This document shows, piece after piece, positions 1-8,505 of a stretch of 48,561 bases of DNA. The position numbers were made by a program, and so were the translations under genes. Every line of letters starts with the position of its first letter. Within the stretch, counting starts at the first letter, position 1. The stretch is from an uncultured Rhodocyclaceae bacterium (GTDB taxonomy: Bacteria; Pseudomonadota; Gammaproteobacteria; Burkholderiales; Rhodocyclaceae), in the NCBI GenBank assembly GCA_934271525.1, contig CAKQRL010000016.1, forward strand, positions 1 to 48,561. The letters run 5' to 3'. The notes beneath the pieces were generated by a model. That model was not told the DNA's origin, did not search any database, and was given only the letters and a program-made list of their open reading frames with translations.

Positions 1-158
1 GTTAAGGCGAAGATTTTGAGTAAGAAAATATTCACCAACAAACTCAACAACACAATTGCCGCGGCTGCGTTGGGAATGGCGGCGAAAATTTCACGGCAAA
101 GAAAGGTCAACACGCTTTCTATTGGGAAAACGAAAAGAAAGTAGAAAAGTTCGCCCAT
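1..158 (-). CDS. Membrane protein, possibly YidC/Oxa1-like insertase (N-terminal fragment)
   Basis: Only the first 52 codons are visible; the gene runs off the left edge. It opens with MGELFYFLFVFPIES, followed by a second hydrophobic stretch containing IVLLSLLVNIFLL. This layout (a short FPIE-type start, then a IVLLSLxVN membrane segment) is like short YidC/Oxa1-family insertases found in cell-surface gene clusters, but the fragment is too small to be sure. The ATG at 156-158 has no clear Shine-Dalgarno sequence; it lies 16 bases after a CCACGG repeat core. It is the last visible gene of a minus-strand series beginning with the two glycerophosphotransferase-like genes, so a shared role in surface polymer assembly is possible but inferred. 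Confidence 0.45.
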   Translation of the reverse strand, partial: MGELFYFLFVFPIESVLTFLCREIFAAIPNAAAAIVLLSLLVNIFLLKIFAL

Positions 159-190
159 TATTCAAAAAATGTTTGTTGACCGTGGATTTT
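159..190 (-). repeat. CCACGG repeat, single core
   Basis: Core GTTGACCGTGGATTTT at 175-190 (reverse of AAAATCCACGGTCAAC), with the A/T tract at 159-170 on the AAC side. It lies between the stop of the gene at 198 and the start codon at 158. Confidence 0.9.
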
Positions 191-197
191 TAGATTT

Positions 198-1559
198 TTA
201 AGCGTTTTTGAGTTGCGCGTTGATGGCAATGAGTTGTTGGTGGGTTTCTAATTGTGCCCCGAGCGATTGTTCCAAAATTCCTTTGTGGATGCGAATGAGT
301 TCCAGCGCCGAGCGTTTTCCTGCTTCGCCCGGGTGTTGCCAAAGCAGTTGGGTTGATTCTGCGCGGGCGCGGGCTTTTTGGGCATCCACCAATGCCGAAT
401 CAATCAGCGCTTTTAAATTATTCAAATCAGATTCTTGGAAAATGGTTGCAACCGTTGGCAAATATTCTTTTGCCCAAGGTGTTGTTTGTGGCGAACGCTG
501 AATGTCGTAACCAACTGTGTTAAATTCAAATTGTGGTGTTAAAACTGGTCGGTTAAAAAGCGCAATGTAATCCACCAAAACGCCTGAAAAATCGCTAATC
601 ATCAGGCTTGATTCTGCCATGGCAAAAATGTTGTCGGTTCTAGAATCCCATTTTAAGTTGGTGTAATGCGCTGTTTGTTCTTTTAAGGATTGCAACAACT
701 CTGCTTGGCTAATATAGCTTTGCGGGTGCGGGCGGATGATAACGGGGTAGCCAATATCCAAAAGCGGTTTTAATAAACGCATGCCGTATTTGGCAAAGAG
801 CGCATTGCGCCCCCAAGATGGCGCCACCAAAATGGTTGGCGGTTGATTTTTTGAAGGTTCGGGCAAGTGCAAGGTTTTTAATTTTTCTTGCAAATAATCC
901 AAATAGGTGCAACCGACAATGCAAATTTCCTTCTTTTTCAAATGCCGAAAATCTTCAACACGGCGAATAAAATCTGTGTGAATGGGCGAGTTGGATAAAA
1001 CGCTATCAAAATAATCCAAGGCGAAAATTTCGTAAGTATCCACGTGGCTTAATGCGTGCAACAGGTGGCAATAATGCGCCACGCCCTTGCTGCGTTTGAT
1101 TTGCAACACGTCCAACTGCGGAAAGGTAACCAAGCAAATGTCGGCAACCAAGGAATTGAGTTTGCGATACGCATCGTTGCTGCTGCCGATAAATTCAATG
1201 TGACCAAGTTGGGTTTTAAATTCCAAAATCGGGTCTTTTTCATCGCTGGTGTAATAAGTGTAAGGGTAATTGCGGCGCTCAAATTCATCCACAATGGGTT
1301 TGAAAGTTGAAAAATATTGCCGCCCTTCACTGTAAATCACAATGCCCTTTTGCTTATCGGCTTGACTGGCGCGCTTGAAAGAAAAACCCGTGCCGCTGGT
1401 GATTTTGTAAAAAAAACCTTTGAGCGCAAAAACAATGGAAGCAAAAATGGCAACGATGGAACTCAACAAAAGAGAACTGGTGCCCGGGTCCAAATAGGCG
1501 TGAGCGTTCTCCACAAAAACGCCAAAAAAGAAAAGGGTAAAAAATAAAACATTCAACAT
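198..1559 (-). CDS. CDP-glycerol glycerophosphotransferase-like protein, copy A
   Basis: 453 aa. An N-terminal hydrophobic segment ending in the motif YLDPGTSS (about residues 22-29) and a second membrane segment precede a large cytoplasmic domain of GT-B type. That domain carries APSWGRN, IRPHPQ (about residue 280) and SDFSGVLVDY, signatures of the CDP-glycerol:poly(glycerophosphate) transferase family (Glyphos_transf), which add glycerol-phosphate units to surface glycans or lipids. The ATG at 1559 is chosen over an upstream TTG because it has GAAG just before it and matches the start of copy B. Copy B lies 51 bases upstream and is clearly paralogous along most of its length, so this is a tandem duplication. 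The acceptor substrate cannot be read from the sequence. Confidence 0.8.
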   Translation of the reverse strand: MLNVLFFTLFFFGVFVENAHAYLDPGTSSLLLSSIVAIFASIVFALKGFFYKITSGTGFSFKRASQADKQKGIVIYSEGRQYFSTFKPIVDEFERRNYPYTYYTSDEKDPILEFKTQLGHIEFIGSSNDAYRKLNSLVADICLVTFPQLDVLQIKRSKGVAHYCHLLHALSHVDTYEIFALDYFDSVLSNSPIHTDFIRRVEDFRHLKKKEICIVGCTYLDYLQEKLKTLHLPEPSKNQPPTILVAPSWGRNALFAKYGMRLLKPLLDIGYPVIIRPHPQSYISQAELLQSLKEQTAHYTNLKWDSRTDNIFAMAESSLMISDFSGVLVDYIALFNRPVLTPQFEFNTVGYDIQRSPQTTPWAKEYLPTVATIFQESDLNNLKALIDSALVDAQKARARAESTQLLWQHPGEAGKRSALELIRIHKGILEQSLGAQLETHQQLIAINAQLKNA

Positions 1560-1570
1560 AAGCTTCAAAA

Positions 1571-1604
1571 AACAAAAAAAATCAAAGGTTTACCGTGGAA
1601 AATC
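1571..1604 (-). repeat. CCACGG repeat, single core
   Basis: Core GGTTTACCGTGGAAAATC at 1587-1604 (variable base A), with the A-rich tract at 1565-1586. It lies between the two glycerophosphotransferase-like genes. Confidence 0.9.
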
Positions 1605-1610
1605 GCCATT

Positions 1611-2984
1611 TTAAGCGGTTTTTACCGCAAGCGCTTGCAGTTTGGAATGAATGAATTCAATGCGCTGCAAGGTTTCGCGTTGAACCCCGAGCGATTCTTC
1701 CAAAATTTCTTTGTGGATTTTGAGCAATTCGTAAGCCGCACGCTCGCCGCCTTGCCCTTGGTATTGCCACAAACGCGCTTTTGCCGCGGCGCGGGATTGC
1801 GCTTTTTTTGTATCCGTTAAAGCGGAATCAATAATGCCTTTTAAATTGGGAAAATCTGCTTCGGTAATTGGCGTGCTGATTTCTGGCAAATACGTGGCAA
1901 ATAAAGGTTCTGTGCGGCTTGTGTCTTCCAAATCATAACCGATGGTGTTAAATGGAAAATCCAAGGTCAAAACCGGGCGGTCAAAAAGCATTGTGAAATC
2001 GCACAAAACGCCGGAAAAGTCGCCGATAAGAATATTTGATTCCGCCATGGCAAAAATGTTGTCGGTTCTAGAATCCCATTTTAAATTGGTGTAATGCGCT
2101 GTTTGTGCTTTTAAAGATTCCAACAATTCTGCTTGGCTGATAAAGGTTTGCGGATGCGGGCGGATGATAACGGGATAACCAATATCCAACAAAGGTTTTA
2201 AAAGCCGCATACCATAGCGCGCAAAAAGCGAATTGCGATTCCACGAAGGCGCCACCAAAATGGTTGGCGGATTGGTGCTTGGTTTTTGGAAATTCTGCGC
2301 TTGGAGTTTGTTGTTTAAAAAATCCAAATAGGTGCTGCCGATGATGGTCAGTTGTTTGGGTTTTAAATGGCGAATTTCTTCTACTTCACGAATAAAAGCG
2401 TGGTTGATATCGGCATGCACAAAAACGCTATCAAAATAATCCAAAGCAAAAACTTCGTAAGTATCCAAAGGTTGGAAGGAATGCATAATGTGACAATAGT
2501 GCTTCACGCCTTGGCTGCGCTTGATTTGCAAAACATTTAATTGCGGAAAAGTTACCAAACAAACATCGGCAACCAGATTGTTTAATTTGCGGTAAGCGTG
2601 GTTGGCGCTGCCGATAAATTCAATGTGGCCAAGTTCGGTTTTAAATTCCAAAATCGGGTCTTTTTCATCGCTGGTGTAGTAAGTGTAGGGATAATTAAGT
2701 TTTTCAAAAACATCAACAATCGGCTTAAACACCGAAAAATATTGCCGACCTTCGCTATAAATCACAATGCCGTTATTCGTTTTGGTTTGGCGATGAAATA
2801 ACGAAAACCCCGCACCGCTTGCGATTTTATAAAAAAATCCTTTGATGGCAAAAATGATTGAAGCAAAAATAGCAACAACAGAACTCAACAAAAGAGAACT
2901 GGTGCCCGGGTCCAAATAGGCAAAGGCGTTCTCCACAAAAACGCCAAAAAAGAAAAGCGCAAAATAAACAAGAAAATTCAACAT
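1611..2984 (-). CDS. CDP-glycerol glycerophosphotransferase-like protein, copy B
   Basis: 457 aa, paralogue of copy A. It has the same N-terminal arrangement: a hydrophobic segment ending AYLDPGTSS, a second hydrophobic segment, a basic KGFFYKIASG junction, then the GT-B-like domain with APSWNRN, IRPHPQ and GDFSGVLCDF. The family transfers glycerol phosphate from CDP-glycerol to a growing surface polymer. The ATG at 2984 aligns with the start of copy A; upstream in-frame starts are TTG and lack support. The two copies differ mainly at the extreme C-terminus and in the second half of the catalytic domain, where the nucleotide- or acceptor-binding loops differ (SDFSGVLVDY against GDFSGVLCDF). 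They may therefore use different acceptors; that is inference. Confidence 0.8.
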   Translation of the reverse strand: MLNFLVYFALFFFGVFVENAFAYLDPGTSSLLLSSVVAIFASIIFAIKGFFYKIASGAGFSLFHRQTKTNNGIVIYSEGRQYFSVFKPIVDVFEKLNYPYTYYTSDEKDPILEFKTELGHIEFIGSANHAYRKLNNLVADVCLVTFPQLNVLQIKRSQGVKHYCHIMHSFQPLDTYEVFALDYFDSVFVHADINHAFIREVEEIRHLKPKQLTIIGSTYLDFLNNKLQAQNFQKPSTNPPTILVAPSWNRNSLFARYGMRLLKPLLDIGYPVIIRPHPQTFISQAELLESLKAQTAHYTNLKWDSRTDNIFAMAESNILIGDFSGVLCDFTMLFDRPVLTLDFPFNTIGYDLEDTSRTEPLFATYLPEISTPITEADFPNLKGIIDSALTDTKKAQSRAAAKARLWQYQGQGGERAAYELLKIHKEILEESLGVQRETLQRIEFIHSKLQALAVKTA

Positions 2985-3041
2985 TGCCGTTTGAAAAACA
3001 ATCCAAGTTTTAAAGGGCAAAATTTTAAGATGATTTGGCGC

Positions 3042-3100
3042 GATTTTCCACGGTAAACCTTTCTTTTTTTGAAAATTTTTTAAGGTTTACCGTGGAATTT
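3042..3100. repeat. CCACGG repeat, inverted pair
   Basis: Left core TTTTCCACGGTAAACC at 3044-3059, right core GGTTTACCGTGGAA at 3084-3097, 24 bases apart, with A/T tracts between. The variable base is A paired with T. The right core provides the stop codon of the gene at 3087. Confidence 0.93.
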
Positions 3101-4382
3101 TGCTGTTGTTTTCATCCGAATATTTTTTATAAAGCCTTGATAAGCGCAAGCCCAAAAATCCCCAAAGGGCGGATATTGCCGCACCAGAGAGCAAAACAAA
3201 CACCATAGAAATTTGCGCCAAAAGCGCTTCTGCTTGGGCGGAAATGGCATCGCCTGCGCGATAAACCACGGCATCCACAAAATTTTTGACTTTGTATTTT
3301 TCGTCTGCTCCAAGCGGCACAAACAGCATTTCTCGCCCGGGTTTCACAAAGGCATATTCGCCAATGCGCCGCAAACTCATCACAACAACAAGCGGCCAAA
3401 ACGCCGGATGCACCATTGCCAAAAAAACCAAGCCAATGGCAATTAAAAAACCCACACTGCCCAAAAGCCATTCCATGCCAAAATATTTGGCAATTTTGGC
3501 GGTTAAAAAGATTTGAATCATCAATGAAGCGCTTTGCACGATTAAATCAATGTTGGCAAATGCGGCAATGCGGGCATCACGCGTAGGAAAAAATTCCCGC
3601 ACAATGCGCGCTTGTTCCATATACAAAAAAGTGGAAACGCAAGTTAGCAAAAAAACAAAACCAGCAAGCAACATCAAATATTGGCTTTTAAAAATCAGCG
3701 AAAAACCAGCAAAGGGATTTTTGGCGCCGATGGTTTCATCAAAACGCGCAAGCGTTTTTTCCGATTCAAATTGTTTTAAGCGTTGCAAAATCAGATTTTT
3801 TAAAATGACAGCAACAATCAACAAAGCGATGGCAACAAACACCAAGTTGGATGCGCCCAAAATGCTGACGAGCATTTTTGTTGCCGCAGCGCCAAAAACC
3901 GCGCCCAAACTTGCGCCAGCTGAAATAATGCCAAATAAGCGCTGGCTTTTTTCTTTGTTAAACACATCCGCAATCAAACTCCACGCCGAGCTAAACGCAA
4001 ACAAATTGAAAATGCTCACCCACACAAAAAAGGCGCGGCACAACCACACAAATGCCGGCGATTCGTGCGTTAAGGTGTTCATCAAAACGTAAAAAACCGT
4101 TAAATTGAACGCGAAAAATAAAAAAACATAATCGGTGTAAAACCTGCGTTTAACCCGCGTGGCAAGCCACATTAAAAGCAAACTCGCCAAAATGCAGGCG
4201 ATGAAGGTTGCCAAAAATAACCAACGCAATTCATCCTTACCGCCTTCTAAACCAAGCGCATCGCGCATTGGGCGCAAAATAGAATAAGCGCTAAATAGCA
4301 CAAACACAAAACCCGTGCTCAACAAAAGCAACGCCCATTCGCCTTTTTGTATGCCAAAAACTTTGCTTATCCAGTTTTTCAC
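3087..4382 (-). CDS. Nucleotide (ATP/ADP) transporter-like MFS protein
   Basis: 431 aa integral membrane protein with about ten to twelve hydrophobic segments. The N-terminal region (GEWALLL, then YSILRPMRDALG) matches the Npt/Tlc-like MFS family found in many free-living proteobacteria as well as intracellular ones. Members of the intracellular branch exchange ATP and ADP; the substrate of the free-living branch is not settled, so energy parasitism should not be assumed. The GTG at 4382 is chosen because AAAGGAAAAAAC precedes it; a longer frame would start inside the neighbouring repeat. The last residues, IPR followed by TAA, are encoded by a CCACGG repeat core. Paired repeats flank the gene on both sides, so it may be its own transcription unit. 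Confidence 0.75.
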   Translation of the reverse strand: MKNWISKVFGIQKGEWALLLLSTGFVFVLFSAYSILRPMRDALGLEGGKDELRWLFLATFIACILASLLLMWLATRVKRRFYTDYVFLFFAFNLTVFYVLMNTLTHESPAFVWLCRAFFVWVSIFNLFAFSSAWSLIADVFNKEKSQRLFGIISAGASLGAVFGAAATKMLVSILGASNLVFVAIALLIVAVILKNLILQRLKQFESEKTLARFDETIGAKNPFAGFSLIFKSQYLMLLAGFVFLLTCVSTFLYMEQARIVREFFPTRDARIAAFANIDLIVQSASLMIQIFLTAKIAKYFGMEWLLGSVGFLIAIGLVFLAMVHPAFWPLVVVMSLRRIGEYAFVKPGREMLFVPLGADEKYKVKNFVDAVVYRAGDAISAQAEALLAQISMVFVLLSGAAISALWGFLGLRLSRLYKKYSDENNSKIPR

Positions 4383-4460
4383 GTTTTTTCCTTTTTTGAG
4401 ATGTTTGATAGTCGCAACAAGCGCAATCCTATTCCCAAAAAGCAAGGCATCGTTGATGAT

Positions 4461-4521
4461 TTTTTCCACGGTAAACCAATTATTTTTTTGAAAAAAATAA
4501 TCGGTTTACCGTGGATTTTTT
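4461..4521. repeat. CCACGG repeat, inverted pair (best hairpin)
   Basis: Left core at 4462-4477 (TTTTCCACGGTAAACC), right core at 4503-4519 (GGTTTACCGTGGATTTT), 25 bases apart. The inner AATTATTTTTTT and AAAAAAATAATC also pair, giving a stem of about 24 base pairs with a small loop and a T-run after it, so it can act as a terminator for recJ or its neighbour. Confidence 0.95.
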
Positions 4522-4522
4522 T

Positions 4523-6388
4523 TTAAGTTAAAGAAAAAGGTTCCTCTTCCTCCACTTTCTCCATTTTTTCCTCTTTTTCCTCTTTTTCCTCTTTTTCCTC
4601 TTTTTCAGTAGTTTCGGTTTTTTCAGCGGGTTCTAGGTGTTCAACAATAAGAGAAAGTGATTCCTTACCCCGAAAGGTGTTAAGCGTTAATCGGTAAAGC
4701 ATTTTGATTGTTGGCGGCACTGTTAAAATCGGCGCATTAAAAAACAGAGCCGAATATTCTTCACCCCTACCCTGCTCGGCTTCGTTGTTGGCAGGAACAA
4801 GTAGCATTTTTAAGTGTTTTTCTTTTAAAACCTGTTGGGTTTGAACATCAAAAATCCCTTCAAAAAGCGGTTCAGGAAAACCTTGCCCCCAAATTTGGCT
4901 TTGCAACATTTTGGCAATTTGCGGGTTGAAATAATGGCTGGGCAAAACACCATCGGTTTCAATCAGCTTGGTGTTGGGCAGATTTTTTTGGGCGATGGTT
5001 TTCATCAAAAGCGTTTTAAATGCTTCAAAATTTTCCTCAATCAAAGTTAGCCCTGCTGCCATTGCGTGCCCGCCAAAGCGTTTCAAAATGTCGGGCGATT
5101 GTTTTGCTACTTCATCCAAGGTATCACGCAAATGCAGTGCGGCAACACTGCGCCCAGAGCCTTTAATCAAGCCTTCTTCTTGAGATTTGCCAAAAACAAA
5201 GGCTGGCAAGTGGTAAGTTTTGACCAAGTGCGAAGCGATTAAACCAACCACGCCTTCGTGCCACGATGGGTTATAAAGGCAAATGGCAGGGGCAGAATTG
5301 TTTTTAAAATCAGGCAATGCGGCAAGGGTTGCCTCGGCTTGGGCTTTCATTTCATTTTGTTTTTTTTGCCGCTCGTGGTTCAAATTGCTTAATTTATAAG
5401 CAAGGGCGGTGGCTTCCACAATGTCGTGTGTCAAAAGCAATTTCACGCCAATATCCATTGAATCCATGCGACCAGCGGCGTTTAAGCGCGGTGCAATGCG
5501 AAAGCTCAAATCCTCAACGCGTGCGGTGCGCGCGGGCGTGCCTGCCACTTCAAAAAGTTTTTGCAAACCAAGCAGGCATTCGTCATCGCGCAATTCCAAA
5601 TCGCCCATATTGATGCGCCGCAAGCCATCTTTCACCAAAATGCGGTTGTTGTGGTCAAGCCTTACCAAATCCGCAACAGTGCCAAGTGCCACAAGCGGCA
5701 AAAGTGCGCCGAAGTTGGGTTTTTTGTGGTTTTCAAAATAACCGCGTTTTTCTAATTCGGCTCTGAGTGCCAACATAACGTAAAAAATCACGCCCACGCC
5801 AGCCAAGTTTTTAGAAGGAAAACGGCTGTTGCGCTGATTCGGATTCACAATGCAAAGCGCCTCTGGGTCGCAATCGGCTGGCAAATGGTGGTCGGTGATA
5901 ATCGTTGCTATGCCAAAGCGTTTGGCGTATTCAACGCCTTCAAAGCTTGCCATACCGTTATCAACCGTCACAATAATTTCAGGCTTGGGTGAAAATTCTT
6001 TTAAAACGGCATCAATCAAGGCGCGGCTTAATCCATAGCCTAATTGAAAACGGTCGGGAACAAAATAGTCCGCCTTCAAACCAAGTGCCGCCAAGGCGCG
6101 CACGGCGAGGGCGGTAGACGTTGCACCATCGCAATCGTAATCACCCACAATTAAAACGCGGCGCTGATTTTGCACGGCATAAGCCAAAATATCCGCCGCC
6201 ATTGAAGCGTTTTCAAGGCTTTGCGGTGGAAGAAGGTTTTTTAAGTTGAGGTCGGTATCAGCAAAATCTTTCACACCGCGCGCGGTGAAAAGTTGCGCCA
6301 ATAGCGGATGCGGCACGCCGTTTTTTTCCAAGCGAAAAGCCAAAACGGGGTCAAAATCCCGCGCTTTGGTGCGAACAAGCGCCGTCAT
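4523..6388 (-). CDS. recJ: Single-stranded-DNA-specific exonuclease RecJ
   Basis: 621 aa. RecJ is a 5'-to-3' single-strand exonuclease acting in recombination, mismatch and base-excision repair. The DHH phosphoesterase motifs are present: GDYDCDGA at residues 82-89, DNGM at 143-146 and TDHH at 165-168, with the DHHA1 region GGHAMAAGLT further on. Its ATG overlaps the ftsX stop by four bases (ATGA), so translation is probably coupled within an ftsE-ftsX-recJ operon. The last 33 or so residues form a highly charged Glu/Lys tail (repeated EKE units) that normal RecJ lacks; it is encoded by a nine-base tandem repeat at 4570-4605. Downstream lies a strong paired hairpin. Confidence 0.95.
   Translation of the reverse strand: MTALVRTKARDFDPVLAFRLEKNGVPHPLLAQLFTARGVKDFADTDLNLKNLLPPQSLENASMAADILAYAVQNQRRVLIVGDYDCDGATSTALAVRALAALGLKADYFVPDRFQLGYGLSRALIDAVLKEFSPKPEIIVTVDNGMASFEGVEYAKRFGIATIITDHHLPADCDPEALCIVNPNQRNSRFPSKNLAGVGVIFYVMLALRAELEKRGYFENHKKPNFGALLPLVALGTVADLVRLDHNNRILVKDGLRRINMGDLELRDDECLLGLQKLFEVAGTPARTARVEDLSFRIAPRLNAAGRMDSMDIGVKLLLTHDIVEATALAYKLSNLNHERQKKQNEMKAQAEATLAALPDFKNNSAPAICLYNPSWHEGVVGLIASHLVKTYHLPAFVFGKSQEEGLIKGSGRSVAALHLRDTLDEVAKQSPDILKRFGGHAMAAGLTLIEENFEAFKTLLMKTIAQKNLPNTKLIETDGVLPSHYFNPQIAKMLQSQIWGQGFPEPLFEGIFDVQTQQVLKEKHLKMLLVPANNEAEQGRGEEYSALFFNAPILTVPPTIKMLYRLTLNTFRGKESLSLIVEHLEPAEKTETTEKEEKEEKEEKEEKMEKVEEEEPFSLT
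4570..4605 (-). repeat. Nine-base tandem repeat in the 3' end of recJ
   Basis: Four perfect copies of CCTCTTTTT in tandem at 4570-4578, 4579-4587, 4588-4596 and 4597-4605, with a degenerate copy before them. The unit is three codons, so copy-number change lengthens or shortens the acidic tail of RecJ without a frameshift. Confidence 0.95.
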
Positions 6389-7275
6389 TGTTGGCGCACG
6401 AACAAGGAAACAGAAAAATTCACCGCCAAAAGCCCTAAAAAAATTGCAACCCCTGCCAAACTTAAAAAGACTGAAAAATCAACAGGATGCAGTGAAAGTG
6501 GCAAGGCGTAATATTGCGAAAAATGCTGCACAGCGGGGTTCAAATAAGAAATCAAAATTTGCAAAATAATGGCAGAAAGAATGGCACCGAGCAAACCCAA
6601 CAACGCGCCAAAATAATAAAAAGGCGCGCTAATAAAGGCGCGGGTTGCGCCCATCATCGCGGCGACTTCTATTTCGTCTTTATAAAACATTATTTGCAAG
6701 CGAACGTTGTTGAAGATAATGGCAATTAGCCCAGCGGATAACAAAAACGCCAAAACATTCATCAACCTGCCCGACAAATCCAAAAAGGCTTCAAAACGCT
6801 CTACCCAAGCACTATCCCAATGCACGCGGGCAACCTCCGGCCAAGTTTCAAAGGTTTGTTGCATTTCTTGAACTGCGTCTAGATGCTGGTTTTCGGGCGT
6901 AATCACAAAAGCGTGCGGCAAAGGATTTTCATCCAAAAATTTGGCTACTTGCGCCAAATGTAAAGATTCCGACAAATGCGCAAATGCCGTTTGTTTGTCA
7001 ATAAATTGAAAGCGTAGTGGTAGTTTTTCTAATTCTTGGCTAACGTTCAACACGGTAATGTCGTCTGCGTTTTTATCCAAAAAAAGCGTGATTTCGTGCA
7101 AACCCATTTTCTGCCCAAAAAAATCCGCACTTTCTAAAAGCAAATAACCAAAAGCCGGCAAGGTCAACGCAATGGCAATGGCAACCAGCGAAATAAACGT
7201 GCTCATGGGGCTCAAAACCAACTGCGAAAAAGCGCGTTTTAGGGCGCTGAAATGTTGTTGCAGAAGTATCATCAC
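6385..7275 (-). CDS. ftsX: Cell division ABC-type permease FtsX
   Basis: 296 aa. FtsX with FtsE forms the divisome complex that activates peptidoglycan hydrolases during septation. The sequence shows the expected order: a cytoplasmic N-terminus, one membrane segment (about residues 25-50), a periplasmic domain of around 110 residues, then three membrane segments in the C-terminal half, including a region starting IFNNVRLQIMFYKDEIEVAAMMGA, which is typical of FtsX. It overlaps ftsE upstream and recJ downstream by four bases each, so the three genes are very probably one operon. Confidence 0.93.
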   Translation of the reverse strand: MMILLQQHFSALKRAFSQLVLSPMSTFISLVAIAIALTLPAFGYLLLESADFFGQKMGLHEITLFLDKNADDITVLNVSQELEKLPLRFQFIDKQTAFAHLSESLHLAQVAKFLDENPLPHAFVITPENQHLDAVQEMQQTFETWPEVARVHWDSAWVERFEAFLDLSGRLMNVLAFLLSAGLIAIIFNNVRLQIMFYKDEIEVAAMMGATRAFISAPFYYFGALLGLLGAILSAIILQILISYLNPAVQHFSQYYALPLSLHPVDFSVFLSLAGVAIFLGLLAVNFSVSLFVRQQ

Positions 7276-7928
7276 ACAATTACCCCGTCTTTTAAAATCA
7301 CATGGCGCGTGTTGGCGCTATTGGCGTGATCTATTAACAAAGGGTCGTGCGTTACGATAATTTGCGTGACCCCCACTTGGTGAAAATTGTCAAACAAAGC
7401 CATAATCTCTCGAGCGGTGGCTTGGTCCAAATGGCTGGTGGGTTCATCTGCCATCAAAACAGAAGGGCGATGCACCACGGCACGCGCGATTGCCAAGCGT
7501 TGCTGTTCGCCGCCTGAAAGTGTTACAGGCAAGGCTTTGGCGTATTTCAATAAACCAACTTTGTCTAATGCGCCTTCGGCGCGCCGTTTGGCTTCAAGCA
7601 TTGGCACGCCAGCAATTTGCAAAGGGAATAAAACGTTGTCTAATGCCGAGCGGTCAAATAAAAGTTTGGGATCTTGAAAAATCAAGCCAAAATGCCGCCG
7701 AAAAAAAGGCAAGGCGGCGCGGCGCATACGCACCAACGATTTGCCATTGATGATGACCTCGCCCTTGCTGGGCATTTCAAGTGCGGCGATGATTTTCAAA
7801 AGCGTTGATTTTCCCGCGCCCGAAGAACCTGAGAGCAAGAGCTTTTCGCCCATTTCAATGGTCAACTGTACGTCTTTTAAAACCACGTGCTCGGCGTAAT
7901 GTTTGGCAAGGTGTCTGAGTTCTATCAT
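7272..7928 (-). CDS. ftsE: Cell division ATP-binding protein FtsE
   Basis: 218 aa, the usual size of FtsE. It is the ATPase partner of FtsX at the inner membrane. Walker A is SGSSGAGKST (near residue 35), the ABC signature is LSGGEQQR, and Walker B is VLMADEPTSHLD, with the switch histidine in IIVTHD. Four-base overlap with ftsX supports co-translation. The ATG at 7928 lies 19 bases after a CCACGG repeat core that also ends the upstream Gre-like gene, and there is no strong Shine-Dalgarno sequence; the A-rich leader TTTTGAAACA is all that precedes it. Confidence 0.95.
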   Translation of the reverse strand: MIELRHLAKHYAEHVVLKDVQLTIEMGEKLLLSGSSGAGKSTLLKIIAALEMPSKGEVIINGKSLVRMRRAALPFFRRHFGLIFQDPKLLFDRSALDNVLFPLQIAGVPMLEAKRRAEGALDKVGLLKYAKALPVTLSGGEQQRLAIARAVVHRPSVLMADEPTSHLDQATAREIMALFDNFHQVGVTQIIVTHDPLLIDHANSANTRHVILKDGVIV

Positions 7929-7963
7929 TGTTTCAAAATTTTATTCAGTTGACCGTGGATTTT
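7929..7963 (-). repeat. CCACGG repeat, single core
   Basis: Core GTTGACCGTGGATTTT at 7948-7963; A/T tract at 7931-7944. It encodes the last residues (STVN) of the Gre-like protein, and its A/T tract leads into the ftsE start codon. Confidence 0.9.
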
Positions 7964-8505
7964 CGCATTTTTTGCGATTCTAATAAACGCAAACGCGTAT
8001 CCAAATCTTGCAAATGCGCTTGCGTAAAAGACGCACCGCCACGCGCCAAAGATTGCGCCATTTGTTCGCGCAGTTTGCTTAGTTTTTCATAAAGGGCGGC
8101 GGATTCGGGCAATTCGTAACGCACATTGAAAATGGTATAAGCGCGCTCGTCCAGCACCAAATTTTCGCCTTCTTTTTTGCCAAGCAGCATTTTGCCAATG
8201 GGGGAAAGCAAGCTGACTTTGCCTTCGGCTTGGTCAACCTCGTCTTCGCCTACGATTTGGTAAATCACGTGCGTGTCGTTGTCCAAATCTTCCAACACCA
8301 CGGTTGCGCCAAAATGAATTTGGGAGTCGCCTTGATGAATGGAAAAATCAACCACCTCCACAGTATCAATGCGTTGGGTTAAAAAGAAAATGCGCGCCGA
8401 GGCTTTTGCGTTGGAACCTTCGGCTGCGGCGCTGTGCATCAAAGCATTGCGCTCGTCTTTTAATTTTTGCAGACCTTGCGGTGTGATGAGATTTTTTTTA
8501 TTCAT
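7945..8505 (-). CDS. GreB-family paralogue lacking the acidic coiled-coil tip
   Basis: 186 aa. It begins MNKKNLITPQGLQKLKDERN, very close to the start of the neighbouring GreB, and retains the C-terminal FKBP-like domain (FGATVVLEDL, LSPIGKMLLGKKEGE). About 25 residues of the N-terminal coiled coil are missing, including the GDRSEN tip whose Asp and Glu hold the catalytic magnesium in Gre factors. About 45 extra residues follow the C-terminal domain, ending in STVN encoded by a repeat. It can still be expected to approach the RNA polymerase secondary channel but not to stimulate transcript cleavage by the Gre mechanism. Its ATG at 8505 overlaps the end of greB by eight bases. The extended frame upstream of this ATG lies inside greB and is rejected. 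Confidence 0.8.
   Translation of the reverse strand: MNKKNLITPQGLQKLKDERNALMHSAAAEGSNAKASARIFFLTQRIDTVEVVDFSIHQGDSQIHFGATVVLEDLDNDTHVIYQIVGEDEVDQAEGKVSLLSPIGKMLLGKKEGENLVLDERAYTIFNVRYELPESAALYEKLSKLREQMAQSLARGGASFTQAHLQDLDTRLRLLESQKMRKSTVN

Noticed and set aside
3550..4092. Long plus-strand frame antisense to the nucleotide-transporter-like gene
   Set aside because: Its product has no recognisable domain, and the minus-strand frame encodes a clear membrane protein; an antisense shadow.
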